Position numbers and translations under genes: made by a program
Shown here: piece after piece, positions 1-10,960 of the stretch
Layout of the letters: the number at the start of each line of letters is the position of its first letter
How positions within the stretch are numbered: position 1 is the stretch's first letter
NCBI GenBank assembly: GCA_002794785.1
Contig: NBBA01000011.1
Span: 744,001 to 808,000 of the forward strand
Direction: 5' to 3'
Length of the DNA stretch: 64,000 bases
Origin: Coniferiporia sulphurascens
Lineage: Eukaryota > Basidiomycota > Agaricomycetes > Hymenochaetales > Hymenochaetaceae
Notes under the pieces: generated by a model
The model's input: only the letters and a program-made list of their open reading frames with translations
What the model was told of the DNA's origin: nothing
Databases searched by the model: none

Positions 1-177
1 GGACGGCCCTGGCTGTGCGGTCGACTTCTCGTCCTCTGCAGGGACGATGGTGAGCATGGAGGTTGCGGCCGTCGGAGGCACGCTGTGGTGCGGGATGCGG
101 AGAGAAATGGTGGACGGCGCCTGGGAATGGGCATGAGAATTCGAGAGGTCGAAATTCATTTCTGGGTTGGCGCTCAT
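1..177 (-). CDS. 5' end of an unrecognised gene running off the left edge (59 residues)
   Basis: An ATG at 177-175 on the minus strand opens a frame that has no stop to the window edge, giving 59 residues that begin MSANPEMNFDLSNSHAHS and continue rich in Ser, Pro and Thr (contains SLRIPHHSVPPTAATSML). No domain can be assigned from this fragment, which looks disordered. Support for a real gene start is the pyrimidine-rich leader just upstream on the coding strand (about 200-305), typical of basidiomycete 5' untranslated regions, and the uninterrupted frame. It is oriented in the same direction as the pheromone gene at 1664-1798. The rest of the gene lies outside the window, so function and length are unknown. 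Confidence 0.45.
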   Translation of the reverse strand, partial: MSANPEMNFDLSNSHAHSQAPSTISLRIPHHSVPPTAATSMLTIVPAEDEKSTAQPGPS

Positions 178-1663
178 AGCGGCGGAAAGATGGGTAATGA
201 TTCTGTCGGCGGGAAACGAGGCGATGCAAAAAGGGGCGAGCCTTGACGTCGGGTCAAGGAAGGCTGGGTGGGAGGGAAAAAGAAAAGAAGAAAGGAGGCC
301 AGGACTATTTTTTCAGATCGCAAGGAGCACTTCGTTGCAGCGTCGAGGTCGTATAAGAGCGTACGGCTCCAGGCGTGGAGTGAGTACTAGCTGGTTACGC
401 GCACCGAGTTCACCGTTCCCGACGACACGCGGCCTGCAGAGAAACCAACCCGGTCTGAGCCAGGTTGCCAGCTTCGAGCTGCTCCGCTAGCACGCGTCCG
501 GGTTCGCGGGCGAGGCTTCCGAGTCGCGTGCGTAGCCCGAGGAGTCTCTCGTGATTCCCGGCCGCGGCCGAAAGAACAAAAAGTGTGGGGAACGTGGGGA
601 AAAGGTGAGGCAAAGGGCTGCCCTGTACAGTGAAAGGCTGTCGGCGACGCTGACGGTGGAATAGCAGCTGGCGACGGCGGCGACGAGAGGGTGCAACGGC
701 AACGATGGTGGACGTTGGTCTGAGACGCCTGGCATTTGTGGAAATCGAGTTTCGGGAGAGTGCGGGTGCGTGACATCGGGCGTGACCCGCGTGACAACAC
801 CCTGCAAGCGATCGCTTAAGTCCAGCAGTAGCTTTGCTACCGTCGTTCCGATCAAACTAAGACTCAACTGGCTGGTCACTTGAGGCCTCCTAATATTCGT
901 CCCCATTCTTTATCTCATACACGACGCCTCTAGAGCACACTATCGTGGTCAGGTATCATGGTCAGGAGTCGCTCATGCCCTAGGGGCTCCATAGACAAAA
1001 ATATCTCCTGGTGTGCCTCGTCATCTCATACGTACCACACGCCGGGACCCGGTTTGTTATCCGACTGTATAATGCGTGTTCGTATCATATATCCAAAGCA
1101 ACGTCGACGAAAATATACATCACTGCGGCCGCGAGTAGACAAAAATGTAATCCAGTACACATACAACACTACAAATAATGTTAGTCAAGCAAAATCTAAT
1201 CCTGGGTATTGAGACCGACGAGGGGAAGACTTTGAATACGACAAGGAAGTCCAGAATGCAACAAGAGCGGAACGGAACGAAAAAAGAAAGGCCAACGAAA
1301 TCGCGAGACAGGAGAGTATAGTCCCAATGCGAGAAAAACGTAATAAGGAGACAAAGATAAGCTAATGAACGGGCGAGACCAGTAAAGGTGGTCATAGGGT
1401 AATTCAACGAGCGGAGAGATAAGGAAATATGAAGGCACAGCTAGTGCGCTCCACAATAACGATTAAAATCATAAATCAATGTATCGCAAGTGCGCGAAAT
1501 GAAGCCGGGTAGATGAGTCGTGGATGTATCGCCGCTCTGGGTCAATTCGGCCCTTTCAGCGGCGCTATAGCCAGTAGGCGTGCGCAAGGCGCTAGTCTGA
1601 AGTCGGAAGAGGTCATTAGGTACTCCGGGAGGATAGAAAGAAGATAAATAACCTACATTGCGC
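178..1663. other. Intergenic, no gene recognised
   Basis: The part next to 177 is pyrimidine-rich on the minus strand and probably holds the promoter and leader of the left-edge gene. Open frames across 387-906 and 1120-1456 have no recognisable domain and unlikely composition. I see no RNA gene or repeat. Confidence 0.4.
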
Positions 1664-1798
1664 TCAGGCAATGACGCAGAACGTGAAACTGCTTGCATTA
1701 GCACGTTCTTCGTCCGTGGGAGGGTTGGAGGACTCGAGTGCGGACTCGGTGTAAGTTGAGCTTGAGCTCGAGACGAAAAAGCTGGTGAAGGAGTCCAT
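1664..1798 (-). CDS. Mating pheromone precursor, lipopeptide type with CaaX end (44 aa)
   Basis: A single-exon frame of 44 codons plus TGA. The protein starts MDSFTS, has a serine-rich pro-region, then an acidic-basic junction (TDEER, residues 28-32), and ends in CVIA (residues 41-44). CVIA is a CaaX farnesylation box. Basidiomycete pheromone precursors are known as 40-70 residue proteins with exactly this plan: an MDxFTx start, a Glu/Asp-Arg type N-terminal processing site 10-15 residues before the end, and C-terminal CaaX. By that rule the mature lipopeptide would begin after Arg32 and end at farnesylated Cys41. It would be secreted and detected by an STE3-type receptor on compatible mates. 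A TATA box lies about 147 nt upstream. No receptor gene is visible in the window. It is too short for most gene finders. Family assignment is strong; mating specificity cannot be read from sequence. Confidence 0.85.
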   Translation of the reverse strand: MDSFTSFFVSSSSSTYTESALESSNPPTDEERANASSFTFCVIA

Positions 1799-1944
1799 TG
1801 CAAATGTGTGTTTGATACCAGTTAGTGCTGCGGATAGTAGGCTCGAAAGCGACGCAGGTATCGTCTGAAGGACGAGAGGCGACTGGGGTTAACCGAAGCG
1901 AAAAGTATTGTCTGTGGGTGACGACAACTGTGCAAATTGCCGTA

Positions 1945-1952
1945 CTTATATA
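1945..1952 (-). promoter_or_regulatory. TATA box of the pheromone precursor gene
   Basis: TATATAAG on the minus strand, 147 nt upstream of the pheromone ATG. This would place transcription start near 1920 and leave a leader of roughly 120 nt. An ACAACAAAAG stretch lies further upstream near 1974-1983; its likeness to HMG-box pheromone response elements is only suggestive. Confidence 0.6.
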
Positions 1953-3719
1953 CCTTCACAACAGGGCCACGGACAACAAAAGCGCGCTGTCAGGCCAAGG
2001 CACGCGCTGACAGGGAACCTCGTTGTGGTCGGACTAATGAGCGGCATAAAAGAAGTCGTGCCTGCAGAACTGTGGCAGCAGTTGCGTGGCGGATTCAACG
2101 ATTATTGTCTTCACTGCTCGTGGTCAACAATTGGGGGCGCTCGTTCCGATGCCGGACTCCGAAGCAGTCACAAACGCGTGTTTCCCCTCCCAATCACCCG
2201 CGGCGCAAATCTTACGCGCACTGTTCCGCCCGGGGAATATCCCGAAGGCCGTCGGCGCAAGATTTCCTTGATGCTGTTGAAGGCTATGAATCGGAACAGC
2301 TAAACATCGTGCATCTAAGGAGTAATGGGAATACTAACATGATGCAGCCTTCTGTTTCCTTTATCACGGTTCAATTGTTCTATAGAATGACCGTGAACCT
2401 GCGTGAGACAACCCGCCTCCCGTTCTTTCGTTACGTAAAAAGGGACTGAGCAAAGTGCTATTGTCAATGCACAATAGAAGTACCGGCATAGACCCGTCCC
2501 GCTATTCACAACTCCTCGCTGGTCGCCACGGGAACAACTAAAGAGCGTGCATGGTTGATACGTTTCGATGGAGCGCACGGGCGCATAGCATTGACCGGCG
2601 CGCGCGGGGTGATAAAAGCGACCTCTTAAAGTTGATCATCATCGGGCCACCATTGCCTTCAAGATAGGTGTAGTGCCAGGCAGTGCAGAATGATTGTGGC
2701 CCGGTCCGCATTAGTGCTGGGCCTAGAGAGATCGGGCGGTGCGTGCGCGCTCAAGGGCTCTGCAAGTGTGCCACATCGAGAACCGCCTTTTCTCGATCGC
2801 GGCGCAGCGCGGTAAACACGAGGTAAAGCGCGTAAAAGCCGGAGGGTTGTTCTAGACCTTTCTTGCGCATGTTCAGTCCGAGTAATTCATGAGTATTTTG
2901 CCGTTGTAGTCGTAACGGTATTGTGCCGCCCAATTAAGACTACAAGGTCAGAAAGAAAGCGAGCACTGGGAAAGTCGTTGAGAAGACGCCCCCGCCACCG
3001 CACCTCATCCAAATGCGGACATCCTCTCGGCTCTCTCCGAGCGACCTATAAATACGGATTCCTCGTCCCTGCTCATTTTTTTCCTTACTCATACGGGCTC
3101 GCTTTATTGTCCCCCTGCGAACGATTACCACCCTTTCTCTCAGGAGTCTACCGCTTGTCCAAGATGGACGAACTTTTCTCCCACTCAGCTGGAGCGCGCC
3201 CCGTTGGTCGCAGGGCTTTGGGGATGATCCTCCTTACCGGAGTTGGGTACAATCGCATTCGTGTTTAGTTCGTTGTGTTTTCGTCGTGTACATGTATGCA
3301 CTGTGGGTTTCGCGTGGTGAAAAAAGGAATGATCCCGTTCGTTACCGTGTGGATTGGACGCCCTCTGTTTCGATGTCAATTGTGATGGCGCTTGTCCGTC
3401 TACAGGACACTACGGTTTTTTGCACCCACAGTCTAAAACCTATCAGTAGTAGTGTGTCTGCTGGAATCCTATTGCTGTCCATATTTGAGTGTACCTGTTA
3501 AGGTTCGGTACTTAGATTTGTCTTTCCGTTCTTGGTATACTACGTGCGAAGCAGACGCTTCATTGGATATTCATACCACCTAGTAGTGAAGGTTGCCCTT
3601 AAAGTCACCCTGAAGACATTCCCCGATTATATAGTGATGGATATATGCTCCGAACCCGCGTACATGTACATAATAGCTACTATCAGAACCAGACCAACAG
3701 ACGGGGCACCAGGTAAACA
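1953..3719. other. Intergenic with duplicated blocks, left end of the gene array
   Basis: No protein gene recognised. The stretch about 2745-2940 is similar to about 7460-7610 and 12300-12420, and about 3330-3450 is similar to 8000-8115, so these are copies of the spacer duplicated with the gene family. The stretch 3005-3315 has an inverted copy at 34030-34332. Open frames here are not shared between the copies, which argues against coding. Confidence 0.6.
3009..3054 (+). promoter_or_regulatory. Conserved upstream element plus TATA box, array unit 1
   Basis: CCAAATGCGGACATCC at 3009-3024 followed by TATAAATA at 3047-3054 on the plus strand, facing the 3' end of family copy 1. The same arrangement recurs at 7652-7685, 12479-12521 and, inverted, at 34287-34329. 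The transcript it would drive is unknown. The first ATG downstream (3164) opens a 34-codon frame beginning MDELFSHSAG, but in the inverted copy the ATG and frame are not kept, so a noncoding or decayed product is more likely. Confidence 0.5.
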
Positions 3720-6258
3720 CTAATCAAGAGTAATAATGGATCCCTCCTCAACCGTCTTCCAATCTTCACCATCCGACTCGGATTCTTCCATCGCCCGGCC
3801 CTCGTCATCCGAATCAGGTTCTCCCTTATAACGAGCTTCGGTTACGGACAAATATGCTCTATACATTTTTTTGTCAAGGAAAAAATTGTCATACTTGATC
3901 TCGCTCTCTGGTATGGGTTTCCAGGAGAACGGGCCCGTCGCATCCAGAACCTCGCCGCCATCCATGGTCTTGGCACTACGTCCACCTTCGGCATATACAG
4001 CCGGCGCATGGCGAAGAACGAACACATACACAGAAGAGGGTTCCAATGCCATCTCGCTGAAACAAGTAAAGTCTAGAACGCGTAGGTCCTCGGGTCGGGC
4101 TCCCTCAGTGATGGTGCAGTAACTCCAGGACGTTTTTGTAAAGATAGCCAAGGCAACGTAGGCCGGCTTACCATCTGGCGTGTACCCTGCTAAGAGTGGA
4201 TAGTGACCCGCGCTAGAAAAGGCTGTCCCTACGGGCACGTGCAACCTGAGCATGTCGCCCCAGTTCATTTCCAGAGAGTACTTGCGCTTTCCCGCGCACG
4301 CCCTGCCCAAATTACAGCATTCCCGGTCTCGCTTAAGGTGAAGATCATTCTGTCTTCGCGTTCTAGATAAGATGAGTCAAGAGGCTTACAAAAATGTGTA
4401 GGAGATTCCCGTTGGCGTCGCAGCACCGTTTGAATTCCCTATTCATGCGGCGGTTGTATGGCTGGGACCCGCGCAATCTCCTAGTTTCTCTGACCATTTC
4501 TGCAAAGTCCAATGTAGCCATAAATCCGGTCGACGCGAATGCCCGCATCATCGCGGCTCGACAATAGACGTCGGTGTACAGAAGCACGCTGGCACAGCGA
4601 CGGGCACGCTCCCGGAGCACAGCGTCGTTGCTGCTGGCAACATGTAAAGTTACGAATTGAGTGCCACAATATACTAGTTGCTAATAAGCTTACCTATCGA
4701 CATATCGAGCAATTCCCAGACACGGAGTTTCTAGCTCTGTGGGTTGCAAGACCACGGGAATAGACCAAGAATAGGGCCGCCTTTTGCATTCGATCTCGCA
4801 CATAAAGAGGTCGGGAGGGCACATGGCCCGACGCAAAAGAAACTGTGAATGAATATGTGGATAAGTTGCCTGCAAATAAGAAGCATTACTGTGGAGGTTG
4901 TCCGGGTTGACATCTCCCACGCGCTTCGTTCTGGAGCATGAGCAAAAACATGAGATAGCGGGCGTTGGAGAAGATGTCGGGGTCCTTACTTCCATGACCC
5001 ATCTGCGTTCATGTTTTGAGCTACATTTTGTATGAGCAGATACATACAACAGTGCGCGTTGAGGAAATTGTCAGCGACGTTGCCTCCGTCGAAGTGCGAG
5101 AGCCACATCCGGAAGAACCTCGAGTTAACCGTTTGGGGCAGTTTATCCGCGTGCCTGTTTGTGACAGAATCAAATTATTCTGCGAAATCATCGCTAATCT
5201 GCCGCTGATTGAAACCAACCGAAGAGTTATTTCAACGACAGCCAAGAGACGGTGTATGATGTCCAAACAATACATGTCCCCGGGAAACTCAGCGCCGGGG
5301 CCGGAGTTGTACATAAGAATCCACTCGAGCAAGCAAGCAAGAAGTCGGTCGCCTTCCTCCCATTCAAAGTCGTTGGGGGGGGTTCGGATGAGGTCTACCG
5401 CTTTCTCTACCGCGATGTCAAAATAAACAAAAATATGGGACTTTTCCATAAGTCGTCGGTAGTACCGCACAGCGATAAAAGAGCGGTCGGGGTCACTGAT
5501 AATCCGTTCAACGACTGAAACATATTGAATTAGAGGCAACATACTACATGTTGGCAAATAGGTTTCGCAGGATATCATTCATCACTGAATCTTCCCATTC
5601 TAATTCTTTCCTTTCGAACGCACTCATCCTGTCATCGAGTGCCCGTAATACCATGTTCATTTCGACATCTGATAGTGAAACGAGCGCCTTCCGAGAACTA
5701 TTTTGAAGCGAGGAACCATAGTAAATCCAAACTGAGGGATCACTTTGTAAAGGCTCAATGGCATTTACGGCGCCCAAGACATTGAAGAGACCTCGGACAT
5801 AACTATCATCGATGGAGAGATCTATAATTTGGTCCAATGCTTGTTCCTTCGTTGACGCAACATTTGACCTCGAAAAAGTACGAGTCAGAAAGCGAGTCAA
5901 GTTCTTGTTGGCATCCTACATGTTACCTGATATATCCGATCAATCGTCTGCAGTCCTCCTCGATCTTCTTGGTCTCGGCCCTGAAAGGTCCTGGGAGCAG
6001 CGGCAAGTCAGGGTAGGTGGTAATGGCTTTTCTCCGCCTCTGTATTCTGACCGCAACTGCCTTCGGCCCGAAGCCCAGACGCTCCGCAGTACTGTTTAAC
6101 CATCTCTCGAGACCTCTCCCTGCGAAGGTGTAGCCTTTTCCAATGATGCGTCCCGCACCGGATAGATTATCGGCGGTCTCGTCTGAATTTGGAATGGAGC
6201 AGACAGTGTATAGCGATAAATTGTCAGCATTATTTTGAGGCCTAGATGAGCTCGCCAT
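3720..6258 (-). CDS. Array family protein, copy 1, with C-terminal DM9-like domain (728 aa, intact)
   Basis: Seven exons: 6258-5927, 5868-5545, 5495-5220, 5154-4990, 4930-4694, 4630-4390 and 4331-3720. All introns are GT...AG and the total is 2187 nt with no internal stop. I do not recognise the whole protein. Exon 1 encodes a Ser-rich start (MASSSRPQ) and a glycine/arginine-rich motif containing GRGLERWL and AERLGFGP. The middle (exons 2-6) is predicted helical, with blocks such as NSSRKALVSL, DFEWEEGDRLL and MCPPDL. The last exon (from about residue 526) holds GHYPLLAGYTPDGKPAYVA followed by a Cys-containing strand and VYVFVLRHAP, a pattern like DM9/DUF3421 repeats. An acidic tail (DGEDWKTVEE) ends the protein. 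There is no signal peptide or membrane segment. The intron 4931-4989 is absent from copies 3 and 5. The start is fixed by agreement with copies 2, 4 and 5. Function unknown. Confidence 0.8.
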
Positions 6259-8333
6259 GAGCTGAGTTATTTCTGGGGGACGGTGAGGGGGGGAGGGAAG
6301 GACTATAAACTTGATTGTGGTAGGAGGGATGGCTAGTAACCGTCGTGTAAGCTAACCATGGGAAAGCCAAGGAAGCACCCTGCCTGTGCATCAACTCGCA
6401 CAGCAATTCCATTATTCCTGCGCTTGGATAAGTCCAGACGTGTAGCAATGCCGGTGTCTACGTGACCAGGTATACCGAAGCTACGCGGCTTCTGCTTTTG
6501 TCCCTGAAGACTTGCGTCTGTTCATTCTAGCCTAGGTCTCGTAGTATCTCCGCTATTGTATTGACTTGACGGACAGACCATCCGGGAGGAAACACACATG
6601 GAAGCAAGTGTTCTGTGATAGTTCTGCACAGCCTGAAACAGCGTATATTAAGATAGAAAAGGGTACACACTGGTTCTGTCAGGTATTCATCTGCAACCAG
6701 TTCAATGAGGCGGTACTGATTAGACAGGCAAAAAGAAGTCATGAAGGGGTAAGGCAGTGTCATGCGGATAGCGCCCCCATTCTGCGTGGGCACTGAACTT
6801 GAATGCATAGCTTGGGCTACGCACAATGCTTTTCCTGGGGCGCGAAGAGACTAGATAGATTCTCAACTCATTTGAGAAGTCTGGAGACATGTCTGTGTAA
6901 GAACACGGAACCATATATGTACACCGCACTCAGTGTTATGAACGCCATCCCGCATTGACGGTATTAATGCAAGTACATGAAGCGACCTTAGAAACTCGCC
7001 GCATGTGCTTGATTCCCGGAAGACGACGTAAAAATGGGGAGTCCTCACGATCCTCAATGTTCGTGCAAGCTGAGTTGCGGCGCCTCCCACTATCCCTCTC
7101 GCGCCTCCGTGCACTTCTGTGACAATATGAAGCTGTCAGGGGGTACCGCCATTCCTTAACAGCCTCGCGCCATATAGTGAAGTAGCAAGTCGATTGTGAG
7201 CATGTTACGAATACGGCACTATGAAATGCACAGCCTACGTGTCGGTAATGAGCATCAAGCCCATACTCGTGAGTCGTGTGGGCTGAGTCTATTCTCGTCC
7301 AGGATTCTACATGGCCTCAATCTGGTGCGCCCCTATGACAACGATGCTTTATATACACAGCCCAGGTAGCACCACGCATGTATATCACGCGTAAAGTGCC
7401 GCCGTGGAGAGAAACTGAGTACGTAGAAGGTCGAGGGTCCGGAGTCGCGTTGAGGATCTTCGGGAGGCCTCGCCGTATCGAGAGCGGCTTTGTCGCAATC
7501 GCGGTGCAGAAATACGAGGTAGAGCGTATGAAAGCCGAAGGATTCTTCTAAACTTGTCCGTCCGTGAACCACGAAAAGATATTCAGCCTGCTTAGAGAAA
7601 TAATCGTTGCTTGTGCAATAATGCAATTGGTCCCGCTGAAGCGAGCGCAGTCCAAATACGGATATCCAATCGGCTCCCCATAAAACAACTCCTTGTCCAA
7701 CCTAATCTGGCCTATTAACTCGTATTTTCCCCCCATGCCGCTGCACGTTAGTTCATTCGTTCGCAGTTGTACATGAAGGAAAATTTATGTTGGCGTTTGT
7801 TACTTAATTCAGCTTGAATGCAATTACAGTATACGTTACATCAGCTCGCGCCGATCTTTTCCCCTCTTTAGTAGTCTAGAACACAAACTGTACAGTCGGG
7901 TGCATATAGTAGTTACGCCCAAGGCATCCGCGCATTTCAGTCCTTTTGACCCGGGCTGCGCTATTTTTACCCTATTATTCTTGGATGCAGTGAAAGGAAC
8001 GATTCCGTCCGTTACCGTGTGCATTGAACGTTCTCCGTTCGATGTTATTTGTGATGGCGCTGGTCCGCCTACAGGATACTACGGTTTTTTACACCCACAA
8101 CCTAAACCTGTCAGTGCGTCTACTGGCACCCTGTGCTGGCTGCTTTTGGGTGTGTCCGTTGAGGTTTGATACTTAGATTGTCTTACCGTTCTTGGCATAC
8201 TACATGCGATGCAGATGCCTCACTAGATATTCATACCACCCCTAGTAGCCCTTCAAGTCACCGAACCCGTGTACTATATGTACATAAAAGCTACTATCAT
8301 AACCGGACCAACAGGCAGGGCACCAGGTAAACA
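6259..8333. repeat. Duplicated spacer between copies 1 and 2
   Basis: No gene recognised. Several blocks match the spacer at 10961-13005: about 6360-6410 with 11232-11280, 6675-6775 with 11522-11622, 7110-7195 with 11940-12025, and 7460-7690 with 12300-12500. Part of the upstream block also occurs at 18820-18880 and 19120-19225. The duplicated unit thus includes 5' and 3' flanks. The conserved element CCAAATACGGATATCC with a CATAAAA TATA-like box lies at 7652-7685 on the plus strand. Confidence 0.7.
7652..7685 (+). promoter_or_regulatory. Conserved upstream element plus TATA-like box, array unit 2
   Basis: CCAAATACGGATATCC, then AATCGGCTCCCC, then CATAAAA on the plus strand, in the same position relative to copy 2 as 3009-3054 has to copy 1. 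No open frame is shared with the other copies downstream. Confidence 0.4.
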
Positions 8334-10960
8334 TCAACCAAGAGTGATAATGGATCCCTCCTCAGCCGTCTTCCAATCTTCACCATCCGACTTGGATCCT
8401 TCCATCGCCCGGTCCTCGTTACCCGACTCGAAGTCGGATCCTTCCATAGAACAGTCCCCGTCATCCGACTCGCATATATCCATAGTATAGTCCCCGTTAT
8501 CCGAGTCGTATTTATCCGTAGTCCAGTCCTCGATTTCGGATGAAAATTCGCCCCCAGGCACGCCCTCGTCCCAGAAACCTTCGTTTCTCGCCCTATAGTA
8601 ATATGCGCTCTCTGACACAGGTTCCCAGAAGAACGGGCCCGTCGCATCCAGACCCTCTCCGCCATCCCTAATCTTATCATTGCACCCACTTTCAGCGTAT
8701 ACAGCCGGCGCATAGCGAAGGACGAACACATCAACAAAAAAGGGTTCGAAAAGTGGAGTCTCGGAAGGATAAAACTTCGGAACGCGTAGGTCCTCGGGTC
8801 GGTCCCCCTCAGTGATGGTGCAGTACTTCCAGGTCGTATCTGTAAAGCAAGCCCTGGCGACGTAGGCCGGCTTACTGCCCGCCGTGTATCCCGCTAAGAG
8901 AGGGTAGTGACCCGCGCTAGAAAATGCCGTCCCTCGGGGTACACGCAACTCGAGCATGTCATACGAATTCATTTCCAAAGACTCATTGCAGAAAGTATAT
9001 GTACTGTGTTCCTAGGGAAGAAAACCGTTCCATCTTCGCATTCTAGATAAGATGGGTCGAGAGGCTTACTTCAACGTGTAGGAGATTCCCGTTGGCGTCG
9101 CGGATCCGACCGAATTTAAAAATCCTGTCGTCGTCGCGGTATAGCGGGGACTTGCACAAGCTCCTGGTGTTTTTAATCATTTCTGCAAAGTCTAATGTAG
9201 CCGTGAATCTGGTCGACGCGAATGCCCGCATCATCGCGGCTCGACAATAGACATCGGTATGAAGAAGCACACTGGCACAGCGCAGAGCACGCTTCCGGAC
9301 CACAGCATCATTGCTAGAAAAATGAATAGATGCGAATTGAGTGTCACTATATAACAATTGCTACTTTACTTACCTGTCAACATATCTAGCGATTTCTAGA
9401 CATGGAGTTTCTAGCTCTGTGGGTTGCAGGACTACGGCGAAATACGGAAATATACGGCCCCGCCATTTGCGTGCGATCTCGCACATTACGAGGTCGGGTG
9501 GACATATGGCCCGACGCAAGAGAAAATGTGAATGAATATGTGGATAAGTGGTCTGCAAATAAGAAGCATTGCTGTGGAGATTGTTCGTGTCCAGGTCGAT
9601 ATTATGATACACGTAGTATCGTGACGTTCCGACTCTGGAGCATGAGAACAAACATGCCAGTGAGAGAATGGACGTTGGAGAAGATGTCGAGGTTCTTACT
9701 TCCATGACCCATCTTCGTTCATGTTTTGACCTACATTCTGTATGAACAAATACATATAGTAGTGCGCGTTGAGGAAATTGTCAGCGACGTTGTCTCCGTC
9801 GAAGTGCAAGAGCCACATCTGGAAGAACTTCGAGTTAGCTGTTCGGGTAAGTTTATCCGCGTGCCTGTTTGCGACAGAATCAATTATTCTGCGAAACCAT
9901 CCCTAATCTGGCGCTGATTTGAGACCAACCGAAGAGTTATCTCAACGATAGCCAAGAAATGTTCTATGAGGTCCAATTGATACACGTTTTCTGGAAACTC
10001 TACGTCGCTGGAGTTGTAAATACGAATCCACTCGAGCAGGCAAGCAAGAAGTCGGTCGCCTTCTTCCCATTCAAAATCGTTGGGGGGATTTCGGATGAGG
10101 TCTAACGCTTTCTCTACCGCGATGTCGAAACAAAGCAAGACATCGGAATTTTCGAAAAGTCGTCGGTAGTACCGCACAGCGATAAAGGAGCGGTCGGGGT
10201 CACTGTTAATCATTACGTTCAAAGATTAAAAACTGTTGAGAAAAAGGCGACATACTGCATATAGGTAAATAGTTTTCGCAATGTACCATACATCACTGGA
10301 CCTTCCCAATCCGCTACTTCATTTTTAAACGCACTTATCCTGACATCGACTGTCCGCAATGCCATGTTTATTTCAACGTCTTTGAGGGAAACGAGCGCCT
10401 TCCAAGAACTATTTTGAAGCGAAGAACCATAGTAAATCCAAAGTCCGGGATCCCTTTGCAAAGGCTCGATGGCATCCACGGCTCCCAGGACATTGAAGAG
10501 ACCTCGGATATAGCTATCATCGATGGAGAGGTCTATAATCCGGTCCAGTGCTTGTTTCTTCGTTGACGCCACATTTGACCTCGAAGAAGTACGAGTCAGA
10601 AAGCGAGTCAAGTTCTTGTTGCCATCCCACGTGTTACCTGATGTATCCGATCAGTCGTCTGCAGTCCTCCTCGATCTTCCTGGTCTCGGCCCTGAAAGGT
10701 CCTGGGAGCAGCGGCAAGTCGGGGTAGGTGGTGATGGCTTTTCGCCGCCTCTGTATTCTGACCGCAACCGCCTTCGGCCCGTAGCCCAGACGTTCCGCAG
10801 TTCTGTTTAACCATCTCTCGAGACCTCTCCCTGTGAAAGTGTAGCAGTTTCCGATGATGCGTCCCACACCGGGTAGGTTGTCGGCAGTCTCGTTCGAGCT
10901 CGCAATTGAGTACGCTAAATTAAACTGAGCGTTATGTCGTTGTCTCGATGCGCTTGCCAT
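8334..10960 (-). CDS. Array family protein, copy 2, with expanded acidic tail (755 aa, intact)
   Basis: Seven exons: 10960-10638, 10579-10256, 10202-9930, 9864-9700, 9634-9374, 9313-9070 and 9011-8334. The total is 2268 nt, open throughout. The order of blocks is as in copy 1: GRGLERWL module, helical middle, MC/ICPPDL block and a DM9-like C-terminal domain (GHYPLLAGYTAGSKPAYVA). The last exon is longer than in copy 1 because the acidic tail is expanded into several imperfect repeats of the form E-S/SDxGDxxM (for example ICESDDGDCSMEGS). The extra intron of copies 1 and 4 is present here at 9635-9699 and is slightly longer. Closest in layout to copy 1, from which it is separated by a duplicated spacer. 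Function unknown; intracellular location is inferred from the lack of a signal peptide. Confidence 0.78.

Noticed and set aside
487..906. 139-codon minus-strand frame between the left-edge gene and the pheromone gene
   Set aside because: No domain, no splice partners and biased composition; overlapping frames of similar length exist on the same strand.
3164..3268. 34-codon frame MDELFSHSAG after the TATA box at 3047
   Set aside because: No CaaX end, and neither the ATG nor the frame is kept in the otherwise well-preserved inverted copy at 34030-34332.
3736..3831. Short plus-strand frame starting MDPSSTVF, pheromone-like start
   Set aside because: It is the antisense of the conserved acidic tail of family copy 1, ends without a CaaX box, and its counterpart at 8350 behaves the same way.
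5155..5219. Apparent frame break between exons 3 and 4 of the family
   Set aside because: Using the donor inside CGGTT (GTTGGT or GTTTGT) instead of the next GT restores the frame in all five copies.
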